64,000 nucleotides of DNA, from positions 186,001 to 250,000 of the forward strand of contig NZ_JAJNEC010000007.1 of NCBI RefSeq assembly GCF_021044425.1, in the 5' to 3' direction. The DNA comes from Niabella pedocola. Its GTDB lineage: Bacteria > Bacteroidota > Bacteroidia > Chitinophagales > Chitinophagaceae. Positions 26,954 through 35,553 of this stretch are shown in pieces. The position numbers were made by a program, and so were the translations under genes. Below the pieces are notes generated by a model that made no database searches, had not been told where the DNA came from, and saw only the letters and a program-made list of their open reading frames with translations. Each line of letters opens with the position of its first letter. The stretch's first letter is position 1.

Positions 26954-29329
26954 TCAGGCCTTTTTCCGGATCTGCCACCACTTTTTTTTGCCGGGCTGTT
27001 GGCCGTAATATCCGTAGCCATATCCATAGCCGTACCCATAACCATATTTACCATAGTACCCGCCTTTGGCCCGAACATCATTCACGATCAGTTGTATTGG
27101 CTTTATTTTTTCCTGTGTTACCAGGTCATCCGGCAGATGTAGTTGTTCTTTATACGTATACCCTTGGCGCACCAGATACAGGCAGAGGTCGCTATAACGC
27201 GATAATAGCTGAGCATCCGTTACCATGCCCACCGGTGGCGTGTCCATCAGTACATAATCATACTGTTTTTTTACCTGCTCAAACAATTGTGCTGCGCGCT
27301 TATTAACCAGCAGTTCTGCCGGGTTCGGAGGCAACACGCCTGCCTGCACCAGGAATACATTTTCATGGATGCCGGAAGGACGGATGATGTCCTCAATGCT
27401 TAGCTCCGGCCGCACGATATAATGCGAAAACCCCAGTTCGCGCGGTAACCCCAGCTTGGCCGTAATGCTGGGTTTCCGGAGATCCAGCTCCATCAGCAAA
27501 ACTTTCTTATCCAGCAGCGCCAGGCTCATGGCCAGGTTCAGGGCTATGAAGGATTTACCTTCATTAGACATAGAGGAAGTAAACAGGATCGTATTGCCCC
27601 CATTAAGCGAAAACTCCAGGTTGGTACGTACAGCGCGAAACTGCTCTGCTATAGCCGACCGGGCTCCGGGAGTAACAACCACCGGGTGCTCATTTTCCGA
27701 GTGGGCCACTACACCCAGCACGGGCAGAGCAGTTGCCGCCTGTACATCCTCAACCCCACGTACTCTTACATTTAACAGGTCCCGGAAGTATCCTGTAACA
27801 AGTGGCAATGCCAGTCCCAGCAGCAGGCCCAATGCGTACACCATTTTCTTTTTAGGCGCAAATGGCAATTCCTCTGCCTTAGGAACATCAATCACTTTTG
27901 AATTGGCCACATTCGCTGTACGGCCGATAGCCGTTTCCTCCCATTTTTCCTGTAGGAACACATATTGCGCCTGCTTGATCTGCTGCAGCCGTGCCAGGTC
28001 GATATAGCCGCGTTCAATTAACGGCACCTCGTTGAGCTGGCCATTGAACCGGCTGGCCAGCTGCTGCTGACTCCGGCGTGTTTGCTCCAGTTGATTGCGG
28101 GTATTGGCCAGGTTACTGATCATGTCCTGCCGTAACCCGGCAATTTGCCCATCCACATTTTTTACCAGCGGATTATTTTCTGTGTTCGACAGCAGCATCC
28201 GTTCCCGCTGCAGGATAAGATCATTATACCGGCCCGTAAGGCCACTAAACGTTGCATCCTGCGGCAGCAAGGCAGACGGTACCACACGCGGGCGGTTCCT
28301 GTCTTTTAAATAATCCGAAACAATATCCAGCGAAGCCAGCTGACCATCGGCCTCGGCCAGTCCCCTGGTAAAATCGGCAGCACCTTCTAATAAGATCCGG
28401 CTTTGCTGGGAGATATCGGCCAACCGCGTTTCCTTTTTATACCCGGATATCCGGTCCTCTACCTCCGCCAGTTCCTCGGTAACTTTTTCAAGCCGGGCAT
28501 TGATAAACGCCAGTGTGGAATCGGCGATCTCATTCTTATCCGTAAGATTGCGCTCTACATATTTATCAATAAGCGTACGCAAAAATTGTTCTCCTGTTTT
28601 GGGAAGGGTATGCTGCAGCGTAAGGTCAATCGTTGAAACCTGTTTATTTGTTACTTCGGCCGTCAGCGCTCCTCTAAGCCCTTCCACTACTTTACGTACC
28701 GGAAGGATCGAAAAGCCATACCGTTCAGCCGGGTACCGTTTCCCCAGCCCCCTGCTTACCTTTACGGTTCCGGTTCCCGGCAGAAAAAAGGGCTTGTCCA
28801 ACGCCACACGAAGTGTGGTATCGGGGTTCTGAAGCTGCACAAACCCTCTTTCAGCATCCATAATATCAAAGAAATTTGCCTTCTGAATGGAATCCGGCGC
28901 TGTTTCTACGGCAACCTGATACGGTATCTGCATTACCGGCACGCTGTGCACGGTACCTGGCTTAAAATATGAAACGTATGCTTTTTCCGCCAGTACCATT
29001 TCATGCATCAGATCGGCGGTTTTCAGTACTTCGACTTCATTATCCACGGAGCTCTTTGCTCCCATAATACCCGACAACTCGCTCAGGGCTGCATTCTGCA
29101 ACAAGCTGCCCCCTTTTTTATCATCAGACACCAGGAGCTTGGCATGGATCTTATATTGGGGCAATGTATAGCGCAGATATATAAAAGCACCGGAAAAGCC
29201 CATTATTCCGCATAATAAAAACCAGTACCAGTTGGCCCGTACCCGGTGAATAAAACGCAACAACGCTTTATTATCACTTTTGTGCCCGCCGGACTCAAAT
29301 TCGTCTTCCCAGTTGATATCTTTTTGCAT
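26954..29329 (-). CDS. wzc: Polysaccharide co-polymerase and tyrosine autokinase (Wzc-type)
   Basis: A 791-residue inner-membrane protein controlling chain length and export. A Wzz domain with a TM helix near residues 35-55 is followed by a long periplasmic coiled coil, a second TM helix near 500, and a cytoplasmic BY-kinase domain. That domain has Walker A (SNEGKSF, about 591), Walker A' (LMELDLRKPS, about 613) and Walker B (VLMDTPP, about 696). The usual C-terminal tyrosine cluster is replaced by a Gly-Tyr array (YGYGYGYGYGYGYYG, with ten tyrosines between about 758 and 776) and a basic end (KKKWWQIRKKA). The 5' neighbour is wza. Confidence 0.9.
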   Translation of the reverse strand: MQKDINWEDEFESGGHKSDNKALLRFIHRVRANWYWFLLCGIMGFSGAFIYLRYTLPQYKIHAKLLVSDDKKGGSLLQNAALSELSGIMGAKSSVDNEVEVLKTADLMHEMVLAEKAYVSYFKPGTVHSVPVMQIPYQVAVETAPDSIQKANFFDIMDAERGFVQLQNPDTTLRVALDKPFFLPGTGTVKVSRGLGKRYPAERYGFSILPVRKVVEGLRGALTAEVTNKQVSTIDLTLQHTLPKTGEQFLRTLIDKYVERNLTDKNEIADSTLAFINARLEKVTEELAEVEDRISGYKKETRLADISQQSRILLEGAADFTRGLAEADGQLASLDIVSDYLKDRNRPRVVPSALLPQDATFSGLTGRYNDLILQRERMLLSNTENNPLVKNVDGQIAGLRQDMISNLANTRNQLEQTRRSQQQLASRFNGQLNEVPLIERGYIDLARLQQIKQAQYVFLQEKWEETAIGRTANVANSKVIDVPKAEELPFAPKKKMVYALGLLLGLALPLVTGYFRDLLNVRVRGVEDVQAATALPVLGVVAHSENEHPVVVTPGARSAIAEQFRAVRTNLEFSLNGGNTILFTSSMSNEGKSFIALNLAMSLALLDKKVLLMELDLRKPSITAKLGLPRELGFSHYIVRPELSIEDIIRPSGIHENVFLVQAGVLPPNPAELLVNKRAAQLFEQVKKQYDYVLMDTPPVGMVTDAQLLSRYSDLCLYLVRQGYTYKEQLHLPDDLVTQEKIKPIQLIVNDVRAKGGYYGKYGYGYGYGYGYGYYGQQPGKKKWWQIRKKA

Positions 29330-29394
29330 AAATCTATGATCGTTCTGATATAAATTTAACTGCTGCTGCCAGCCGTTATTGTTAACAGGTAAAC

Positions 29395-30192
29395 CTACCG
29401 GATCCGGGTTAATGCTACGATCAGTACGGATATTATTGAACCGACAATAGCTATGGTTTGTGTACGTGCCGCATTGTTTGCCGCCGCCTTTGCCTTTCCG
29501 GGCTCTACATATACCACATCATTTTGCTGAAGATATAAATAGGGCGATGTTAACGCCTGCCCGTTGTTCAAATCAAACCGGATCGATTTCTGCTTCCCGT
29601 CTGCATCACGCAGCAACAGTACATTCCTCCGGTTACCGTAAATGGTAAGATCTCCCGCCAGACCTAACGCATCCAGCAATGTGGCTTTCTCCCCGTTTAC
29701 AAAATAGGTTCCGGGGCGCCCTACTTCCCCCAGCACAGTTACTTTGAAATTCATGAGCCGTACATTCACCACAGGATTCTTGTAATAGGTAATCGCCCTG
29801 GCTTGTATCTGCGTCTTTATTTGTTCTGTGGTAGATCCGCTTACCTGCAGCGTACCCAGCAGCGGCAGCTCTATGGTGCCGGCTGCACTTACCAGGAACC
29901 CATTGCCTGCTTGTGACACCACACCTCCCGGTCCGCTCTGCGGTCTTGTGACTGCTTCTGTTAATACCGCCGTGCTGTTATCCAATGTAGTAATGGTAAT
30001 TCCGAGCAGATCGTCCGGTTTAATTTTAAGCGCCTGATAGCTTACTGTAGGGATCACCCGTCCCTGGGAATATACCGAACTATCTGCCGGAATGTTTCTG
30101 AAGTAGGGCACTTTTTGATACGTTTTACAAGCTGTTAGTGCCAGCATGAACGCACCAAGCAGTATTGCAGTTGTGCTTCTGATTTTATACAT
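29395..30192 (-). CDS. wza: Polysaccharide export lipoprotein (Wza family)
   Basis: A 265-residue outer-membrane export protein. A lipoprotein signal peptide ends at Cys22 (LALTAC). The Poly_export domain follows (LKIKPDDLLGITITTLD), then an SLBB domain (VTVLGEVGRPGTYFV). A final hydrophobic helix (IVGSIISVLIVALTRIR) is typical of Bacteroidota Wza proteins. The frame can be extended four codons to a TTG at 30204, but the ATG at 30192 places the charged start of the signal peptide correctly. It is the first gene of the long export operon and is preceded by a structured leader of about 205 nt. Confidence 0.88.
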   Translation of the reverse strand: MYKIRSTTAILLGAFMLALTACKTYQKVPYFRNIPADSSVYSQGRVIPTVSYQALKIKPDDLLGITITTLDNSTAVLTEAVTRPQSGPGGVVSQAGNGFLVSAAGTIELPLLGTLQVSGSTTEQIKTQIQARAITYYKNPVVNVRLMNFKVTVLGEVGRPGTYFVNGEKATLLDALGLAGDLTIYGNRRNVLLLRDADGKQKSIRFDLNNGQALTSPYLYLQQNDVVYVEPGKAKAAANNAARTQTIAIVGSIISVLIVALTRIR

Positions 30193-30398
30193 AAATACAG
30201 TCAATATTTACCATCGCGCATTCGGCCGCTAAAGCCCGTGGAACCGGGACTCAAGGACGCTGCCGGCAGCCACCAACCGGTAGGCCGTAGCATCAGCTAG
30301 TCTTTAGCAGCTGCAGCGCAGCAGCTGTTTTTTTAAAAAAAATAACACATGCTAAAATCAATAACAAAGCAGTGTTTGGAGGGCATTAGTTCTTTTGA
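30193..30398 (-). ncRNA. Structured 5' leader of the exopolysaccharide export operon (candidate)
   Basis: The region from the predicted start of transcription (about 30398) to the wza ATG is non-coding and, in its second half, GC-rich and able to fold. Four helices are visible: P0 30308-30314 with 30321-30327; P1 30228-30234 with 30302-30308; P2 30269-30274 with 30279-30285 (one bulge); P3 30235-30238 with 30245-30248. P1 encloses P2 and P3, giving a three-way-junction shape, and a 12-base palindrome (30259-30270) overlaps P2. It matches no riboswitch class I can recognise. It could be a cis-regulatory RNA or, on the other strand, a small RNA ending at the P0 hairpin and its seven T residues. 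Confidence 0.45.
30308..30334 (+). terminator. Possible plus-strand intrinsic terminator inside the wza leader
   Basis: CAGCTGC (30308-30314), a 6-base loop and GCAGCTG (30321-30327) are followed by seven T residues. No plus-strand gene or clear promoter precedes it. It may terminate an antisense RNA, or the T-tract may be fortuitous because an A-tract follows directly. Confidence 0.35.
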
Positions 30399-30403
30399 TG
30401 CGC

Positions 30404-30435
30404 CAAAAGTAATAACTTCAAACAACACTACCAAC
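30404..30435 (-). promoter_or_regulatory. Promoter of the wza-wzc-wzx export operon
   Basis: On the minus strand GTTG (30435-30432) and TACTTTTG (30411-30404) are separated by exactly 20 bases, the normal -33/-7 spacing in Bacteroidota. Both match the consensus TTTG / TAnnTTTG with a single mismatch in the -33 element. Transcription should start near 30398. The upstream gene's terminator hairpin lies 26 bases further upstream. Confidence 0.65.
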
Positions 30436-30460
30436 ATTCTTTACGCGCTTAAACAAATTA

Positions 30461-30491
30461 GGGAGATGAAGCCTTTAAGCAATCATCTCCC
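30461..30491 (-). terminator. Terminator after the surface-lipoprotein gene
   Basis: GGGAGATGA (30461-30469) pairs with TCATCTCCC (30483-30491) around a 13-base loop; the minus strand continues with TAATTTGTTT. A second inverted repeat (AACACTACC 30424-30432, GGTAGTGTT 30492-30500) brackets it. The outer right arm lies before the hairpin, the outer left arm in the next promoter. Confidence 0.7.
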
Positions 30492-30537
30492 GGTAGTGTT
30501 TATTTTATCCCTCGTCTTCTTTTCCTTCGCCGGATAC

Positions 30538-32193
30538 TCATAACCCGGCCTCTTTACATTTTTCTTTCAGCAGCTCCAGATTGGTAGCTCCCGCTTTTGT
30601 ACCCAGTATCTCCCCACCAGCGGCATTATCGCCTACCGTAGCGGTATTATCTACTTTTACGGCAACGTCATTTACATCTTTTACCGTAGCTCCCCATACC
30701 GCCCTGAAATCATATTTCTTCCCGGGGTCCAGTAAGGTTGTGGAAATATATCCGTTTGTTACAATGCCCAGTAATTTATACCCAGCCTGTCCATGGATCT
30801 TATAATACAGGTAAAACGTAGGTAATACATTTACCCGCTGTGCCTGATTGGGGCAACGTACGTATAACTGCATGGTTGTTTTAGGATTTCCGGCAACCGG
30901 TGACGCGGCTAAATTGATGGTTTGCAGATTGCCGTTGCAGGGATTGGAGATCTTTGTTTCCGAAAGCCCGTTTCCATCTGCATCAAAGGCTTTTATGATA
31001 ATGGCAGCCTGGGGCAGATTGTCGAAGCTCAGCTCCGATCCATCGGTTGCAGTTATGCTTTTTTGCACCAGCAATTTATCGGCATCATCTCCCGTGCTTG
31101 AAAATACTTTTACCGTTACAGGATGGGTTACTCCATTTTTTAACCAATCTGCCGTTAATTTTATTTTCAGGGCATTGTCGCATGACTCAACAAAATTACC
31201 GGCCAGGAACCAGGTAGCATGTGTACTGGAAAAGTTTACGCTTAACTTACCACCTACCGACTGCACGGTAGCTTCCTGCTCATGTTTCCATATCGGATTA
31301 TTGCTGGAGAAACTAAATACACTCAATTTGTCTCCTGCTTTTACCTTCTGCCCTGTTTCAGGATTTACAAAATCCGGATCGAGACTAATGCCCAGGTCAA
31401 CCGGCTTGGAAAAATTTGTGATGGCCGTACCGTTCAGCGAAAAGCTTACCTCAGACATACCGCCCGGCAGCAACGTACCGGCACTGGTGCCACTGGCTGT
31501 TTGGATAACCGGCTGCGTTAACCCTGTTCCTCCGGGAAATACTTCTGCAAGGCTCTCCGAACCGGTTTTGGGAACAACCATACTCACTTTCAGATCTGTT
31601 CCTGAAATCACATTATTATTTGCATCCCGGAACTGCGTTCCCGCCGAAATGGTGATGGTGGCAGACTCCGAAGATCCGGAGGGCGGCGGAATATTTACGG
31701 TAACATCTGCCGAAGGAGTTCCGTTAGCGCCCAGCGCCACTGATGTATTTTTTACGGCCATATCAGAAGAAGCGGCAGCCGTGTTCAGCAACACCACCTT
31801 CCGCATAGTTATCTTTTCACTGCCGGTTATTTTTACCGGTATCTGCACACCCAAATGGTTGGCCGCCGCAATCGCTACGTTGATATTCAACGGCGCCTGT
31901 TCAGTAACCACTACATTGGGATCCACGGCTAAAAACAAAAAGCCACCGGTAACTTTAAATAGTTTCTTACCCTCTGCATTATAAATTTTATCTGCATCCG
32001 GCCCTGTAATGGAAACCGTTGCATTTTCCATTGAAGTACCGGCACTGCTGCCCACTTCCAGGTTTACCACATTTTTAAACACGTTACTGCTAACCGAGAT
32101 CTCGAGGTCTTTAAAGGGATTTGTACAGGCAACAATCATCCCCACTACAGCCAGGAACATCAGTGCGATAAACGAAATACGATTCTTTGTCAT
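30538..32193 (-). CDS. Large putative surface lipoprotein of unknown function
   Basis: A 551-residue protein with a lipoprotein signal peptide (GMIVAC, Cys23). The mature part is rich in Thr, Ser, Val and Asn and appears to be several beta-sandwich domains in a row. The last 200 residues resemble Ig-like or carboxypeptidase-regulatory-like folds (VTVKVFSS...SFDNLPQAAIIIKAFDADGNG). No catalytic motif is seen. It is the third gene after the sugar transferase and the beta-barrel protein and ends at a terminator before the wza promoter, so it is probably co-expressed with the initiating transferase. A role in anchoring or displaying the polymer is inference. Confidence 0.75.
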   Translation of the reverse strand: MTKNRISFIALMFLAVVGMIVACTNPFKDLEISVSSNVFKNVVNLEVGSSAGTSMENATVSITGPDADKIYNAEGKKLFKVTGGFLFLAVDPNVVVTEQAPLNINVAIAAANHLGVQIPVKITGSEKITMRKVVLLNTAAASSDMAVKNTSVALGANGTPSADVTVNIPPPSGSSESATITISAGTQFRDANNNVISGTDLKVSMVVPKTGSESLAEVFPGGTGLTQPVIQTASGTSAGTLLPGGMSEVSFSLNGTAITNFSKPVDLGISLDPDFVNPETGQKVKAGDKLSVFSFSSNNPIWKHEQEATVQSVGGKLSVNFSSTHATWFLAGNFVESCDNALKIKLTADWLKNGVTHPVTVKVFSSTGDDADKLLVQKSITATDGSELSFDNLPQAAIIIKAFDADGNGLSETKISNPCNGNLQTINLAASPVAGNPKTTMQLYVRCPNQAQRVNVLPTFYLYYKIHGQAGYKLLGIVTNGYISTTLLDPGKKYDFRAVWGATVKDVNDVAVKVDNTATVGDNAAGGEILGTKAGATNLELLKEKCKEAGL

Positions 32194-32214
32194 TATCTGT
32201 ATTTTTAATATGCT

Positions 32215-32913
32215 TTAGAATTTGTATGCCACACCTACCTGCAATACCGGTAGCCACCGGTAATTGTCCAGGTTTTTTTGAACGGCAGCTTCCTGGGAGG
32301 TATTTTCAGATAAAAGGTTATCTGCTGTAATATGTACCTCAGGCTTTGAAAGATAGTAGGTTCCCAGATCTGCATTGAAGACAACATTTCCGCCCAGGCT
32401 CAGCCCGCGCAGGGCCAGTCCTGCATAAGGTGCCACCTTCTTCCATTGTACCGCAGCATTTACTTTTCCCAGGTCTTCCTTTTTAATAATGATGTCGCCA
32501 TATTGATAATCATTTTTGGGCGTTGCGGTAGCATTTGCTTCCTGCTTATAAAAAACGGCAACCCCGCCATTGATATACAATTTATGCAGGAAACGACCGG
32601 CATTTTCACCGGCAAAAGGCTTCCAGCCGATTAATGCCTGTACATTACCAAGCTGCTCCTTCATTTTTATATCATATGCATTCTTTCCCAGCGTTCGCGT
32701 AGCCGTATATCCATAAGGCGCATAACTGGTAGCCAACCCGGCCAGCCAGCGGTGATGGAGCTGATAGCCCACATGAACACCAAACCCCTGTGTTCCTACA
32801 TGAATACCTGTTGAAAACCGCTGTTCCTTGGCAGACGCAGCATCATTTCCATTTTGTGCAGATATCATTGCCGCACTCAGCATTGAAAAAGATAAAAGTA
32901 ACAGTTGCTTCAT
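32215..32913 (-). CDS. Putative outer-membrane beta-barrel protein
   Basis: A protein of about 232 residues with a signal peptide (MKQLLLLSFSMLSAAMISAQ). It has alternating amphipathic strands (HVGYQLHHRWLAGLATSYAPYG, VAPYAGLALRGLSLGGNVVFN) and ends in an aromatic residue after a strand (VLQVGVAYKF), as in outer-membrane barrels. I use the ATG at 32913, because the 14 residues available upstream would spoil the signal peptide. It starts 48 bases after the sugar transferase stop and is followed 21 bases later by the large lipoprotein. Function unknown; a partner of the surface lipoprotein is a reasonable guess. Confidence 0.75.
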   Translation of the reverse strand: MKQLLLLSFSMLSAAMISAQNGNDAASAKEQRFSTGIHVGTQGFGVHVGYQLHHRWLAGLATSYAPYGYTATRTLGKNAYDIKMKEQLGNVQALIGWKPFAGENAGRFLHKLYINGGVAVFYKQEANATATPKNDYQYGDIIIKKEDLGKVNAAVQWKKVAPYAGLALRGLSLGGNVVFNADLGTYYLSKPEVHITADNLLSENTSQEAAVQKNLDNYRWLPVLQVGVAYKF

Positions 32914-32961
32914 TTGTTGTTTGCTTTTAAAGAATGTGATATGAGATGTTCTCAATAAATA

Positions 32962-34353
32962 TTAATAGGCATTTTTTTCGCCCCTTACCATATTCCATAC
33001 CGTTAGAAATATAATCTTAAGATCCAACAGGAAATTCCAGTTCTCCACGTAGGTAATATCGTGTTCCACGCGTTTTTCCAGTTGCCACAATTCATTCGTT
33101 TCTCCCCTGAAGCCACTTACCTGGGCCAGGCCGGTAATGCCCGGCTTTATGTAGTGGCGAACCATAAAGGTGCTGATCACTTCTGTAAATTTTTTAGTAT
33201 GGGAAAGCATATGTGGCCGGGGCCCTACAATCGACATATCGCCTTTTAACACATTTATAAACTGGGGCAATTCATCCAGACTGGTTTTTCGCAAAAACGC
33301 ACCCACCCTTGTAATACGGGCGTCGCCCTTTGTTGCCTGCTGGCTGTCGGCAGCCGCATTTACCCGCATGGTCCGGAACTTAAAGCATTTAAATACAGAC
33401 CCACCCCTGCCAGAACGGTCCTGTATAAAAAATACCGGCCCCCGCGATTCCAGCTTGATCAGCAATGCCACAATCGGGATCAGCCAGGATAAAACAAATA
33501 TGCAAACCAACAGCGAAAAAGCGAAATCAAAAACGTCTTTCACCAGCGAACTCCCTTCTTTTTCCAGGGGCTCATTGCGCACGCTCAATACCGGGAAGCT
33601 GCCCATATTCCGCATGACCACCGTTTTTCCCACACTCAGGAATTCGGGCAAAAAGCGGGTGCGGATCAGGAAGTTCTCCGCCCGTTCACAGAACCGTTTT
33701 ACCTCATCCACGCTTAGTGCAGACAAGCTGATCACCGCCTCTGACTGTGCATGCATATCGCCTGCCGCATCCAGCTGGCGATAGTCGCCCAAATAGGTAA
33801 GCGGCAATGATTTCAACTCATGTGTATGATAGTACCCTACGCAATGATAGCCCATATAGCGGTGATCATTCATCTGGCGCATTACTTCCTGCAGCGAATC
33901 AGAGCCACCAATAAAAACCACGTGCTGCACGATCCCGCCCTTTTCCCGGCAATACTTACGTACTGCGAAAAAAACCATCCGGCTCATCAGGATGTAGCTG
34001 ATAAAAAACAAGAGGTAATTTGCTATAAAGACCAACAGTTCCCGCGGAAGTAATACATTATACAGCGTACATAAATAAACACAGCAGGAACAAACCGAAT
34101 AATATACAAACACCTTCAGTGTTTCTGAAAATACGGCTGTGGACTCTTTGAAGAAAAGGTTGCTATAACAGTTAAAATAGTCCGTAATGCCACACCAGGT
34201 AATACCCTGAAGCAATAATGTAGACAGTATCACCTGGAACCCTATACTTATGGACATCATTTTTACCAAAAGGTAAATGCCCAACACGGTCACATCCAGT
34301 ACAATCATGAACTTCGTGACCCGCTTCACAAATGGTAAATCTAAACGTATCAT
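32962..34353 (-). CDS. Undecaprenyl-phosphate sugar phosphotransferase (initiating enzyme)
   Basis: A WcaJ/WbaP-type polyprenyl glycosylphosphotransferase of about 463 residues. Four to five N-terminal membrane helices and a CoA-binding-like region are followed by another helix (FDFAFSLLVCIFVLSWLIPIVALLI). The catalytic domain has FIQDRSGRGGSVFKCFKFRTM, KTSLDELPQFINVLKGDMS and IVGPRP. It transfers a sugar-1-phosphate to undecaprenyl phosphate, the first step of repeat-unit synthesis. The frame continues to 34419, but MIRLDLPFVKR at 34353 is a more likely start. The gene is preceded by 546 bases of non-coding DNA with a matched promoter and upstream box. Confidence 0.88.
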   Translation of the reverse strand: MIRLDLPFVKRVTKFMIVLDVTVLGIYLLVKMMSISIGFQVILSTLLLQGITWCGITDYFNCYSNLFFKESTAVFSETLKVFVYYSVCSCCVYLCTLYNVLLPRELLVFIANYLLFFISYILMSRMVFFAVRKYCREKGGIVQHVVFIGGSDSLQEVMRQMNDHRYMGYHCVGYYHTHELKSLPLTYLGDYRQLDAAGDMHAQSEAVISLSALSVDEVKRFCERAENFLIRTRFLPEFLSVGKTVVMRNMGSFPVLSVRNEPLEKEGSSLVKDVFDFAFSLLVCIFVLSWLIPIVALLIKLESRGPVFFIQDRSGRGGSVFKCFKFRTMRVNAAADSQQATKGDARITRVGAFLRKTSLDELPQFINVLKGDMSIVGPRPHMLSHTKKFTEVISTFMVRHYIKPGITGLAQVSGFRGETNELWQLEKRVEHDITYVENWNFLLDLKIIFLTVWNMVRGEKNAY

Positions 34354-34899
34354 TTTATCAGGATTACTTAAGCAGTTATCGAACCAATGAATATTACCTA
34401 TGCATACTCCCTTAACCATACAGCGCCATGCGGCAGCCGGTTATCTCACCGGATAAAACATGCGCCTTCACACGGTGAACACAACAGGGATCAATGATAT
34501 ACCTCGGCATATCCATACATACCTGATGCGCCACACCAACAGGGCATACTGCCACCGGGGGCTATTTCCAACACCATAAAATCCTGGATGTACATCTGCA
34601 CCGGTTTTGAGGGCTATTCAAAATACAAAGCGCAAGTCACCAGAGCTTGTTAAATACACTTAAATGCATGGACCACTTTGTCCACCTGGTAATGTCAATA
34701 TCTCTTTCTTATTTTTAAAACCATCCGGATCGTTGTTTGTAGCAGAGAGGGCTTATTTCCAGCTACACAGCAGTATTCTTTTAATATGTATCCGAATGCG
34801 CTGCAAATATAAACCGTGTATCCATACCAAAAAATGGTAAAAGAGTAGTATTCGTGAGCGGGACTTTTAAAACAGGACGAAACAACATTGTATACGGGT
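34354..34899. other. Non-coding leader region of the sugar transferase gene
   Basis: No credible open frame on either strand. It contains a promoter and upstream box at 34804-34850 and would give a leader of roughly 445 nt. A short inverted repeat, TGGAC / GTCCA (34669-34673 and 34680-34684), and the TACCA / TGGTA pair (34825-34829 and 34835-34839) beside the box are the only structure noted. Long leaders upstream of an exopolysaccharide gene suggest regulation, but no motif was recognised. Confidence 0.45.
34804..34850 (-). promoter_or_regulatory. Promoter with upstream box for the sugar transferase unit
   Basis: On the minus strand TACTACTCTTTTAC (34850-34837) lies 25 bases before an exact -7 box TATATTTG (34811-34804). 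The same box with one base changed and nearly the same spacing occurs on the other side of the response regulator gene (36278-36325), which suggests a binding site for a shared activator. Confidence 0.5.
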
Positions 34900-35553
34900 T
34901 CAAGTATTGTGAATGGATGCAGTCATGCTGTCTTTTACTTTCCGGATCGCTTCCGCCCTTGAGTTCACCTGCAATTTTTCATATATATTCCGGATATGTG
35001 TGCGTACGGTTTCCACGCTGATAAAAAAGTGCGCGGCTATTTCTTTATACCGGTACCCTTTTGATAGCTGCAGCAATATTTCATTCTCCCGCTGAGATAG
35101 TTTTTCCGACTTCAAACCCGGTGCGGGTGCAACAAAGAGCCGGTTGATTACCTTCCGGGTAACCATGCTGCTCATAGGAAATCCGCCTTTATATACATCC
35201 TTTATTCCTTCTATAATGGCCGTATTGCCAGCATTTCTGAGCAGATAGCCGGAAGCTCCTGCATGCAATGCTTCAAAAATAGTACCGTCATCGTCCTTGC
35301 TTGTAAGCGCCAGACAGGCCATCGCCGGGCAGCGTTCCTTTAGCCGGCCAACAACCTCTATACCCGAAATACCGGGCAGGTGAATATCAAAAAGCAATAC
35401 ATCCACCGGCTGCTTTTCAATACCGGAAAGTGCCGATTCCCCGTCCTTAAATATACGCACCACCTCTACCTCCGTCTGCTTGTTTAAAAAAGCTACAAGC
35501 GTAGTTCCCAACAGCTCCTCATCTGATAAAACGGCTACTTTTATTTTATGCAT
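34900..35553 (-). CDS. LuxR/NarL-family response regulator (orphan)
   Basis: A 217-residue two-domain regulator. The receiver domain (1-120) has the acidic pocket (SDEE) and phospho-acceptor Asp56 in LLFDIHLPG, with the conserved Thr in ALTSK. A GerE/LuxR-type HTH (about 147-205, LSQRENEILLQLSKGYRYKEIAAHFFISVETVRTHI) follows. No histidine kinase gene lies nearby in this window, so its partner is elsewhere. It sits between two non-coding stretches, each carrying the same upstream box, just before the exopolysaccharide genes. It is the obvious candidate regulator of that locus; this is inference from position. Confidence 0.85.
   Translation of the reverse strand: MHKIKVAVLSDEELLGTTLVAFLNKQTEVEVVRIFKDGESALSGIEKQPVDVLLFDIHLPGISGIEVVGRLKERCPAMACLALTSKDDDGTIFEALHAGASGYLLRNAGNTAIIEGIKDVYKGGFPMSSMVTRKVINRLFVAPAPGLKSEKLSQRENEILLQLSKGYRYKEIAAHFFISVETVRTHIRNIYEKLQVNSRAEAIRKVKDSMTASIHNT

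Noticed and set aside
26990..27060. Repeated DNA resembling a short tandem array
   Set aside because: It is the coding sequence for the Gly-Tyr tail of Wzc, with varied codons; not a CRISPR or satellite.
30193..30398. JUMPstart/ops element or UpxY-dependent leader
   Set aside because: No GGCGGTAGC-type ops core is present and no NusG-like gene is seen in the window.
30349..30543. 64-codon plus-strand frame between wza and the surface lipoprotein
   Set aside because: It covers the wza promoter and a terminator hairpin, and has no ribosome-binding context or domain; only its hydrophobic end looks protein-like.
30848..31984. A long open frame (378 codons) on the plus strand opposite the large surface lipoprotein
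   Set aside because: It is an exact antisense shadow of the lipoprotein gene, has no domain, and the lipoprotein has a signal peptide, lipobox and terminator. Long antisense frames are common where the sense strand has few T-starting codons.
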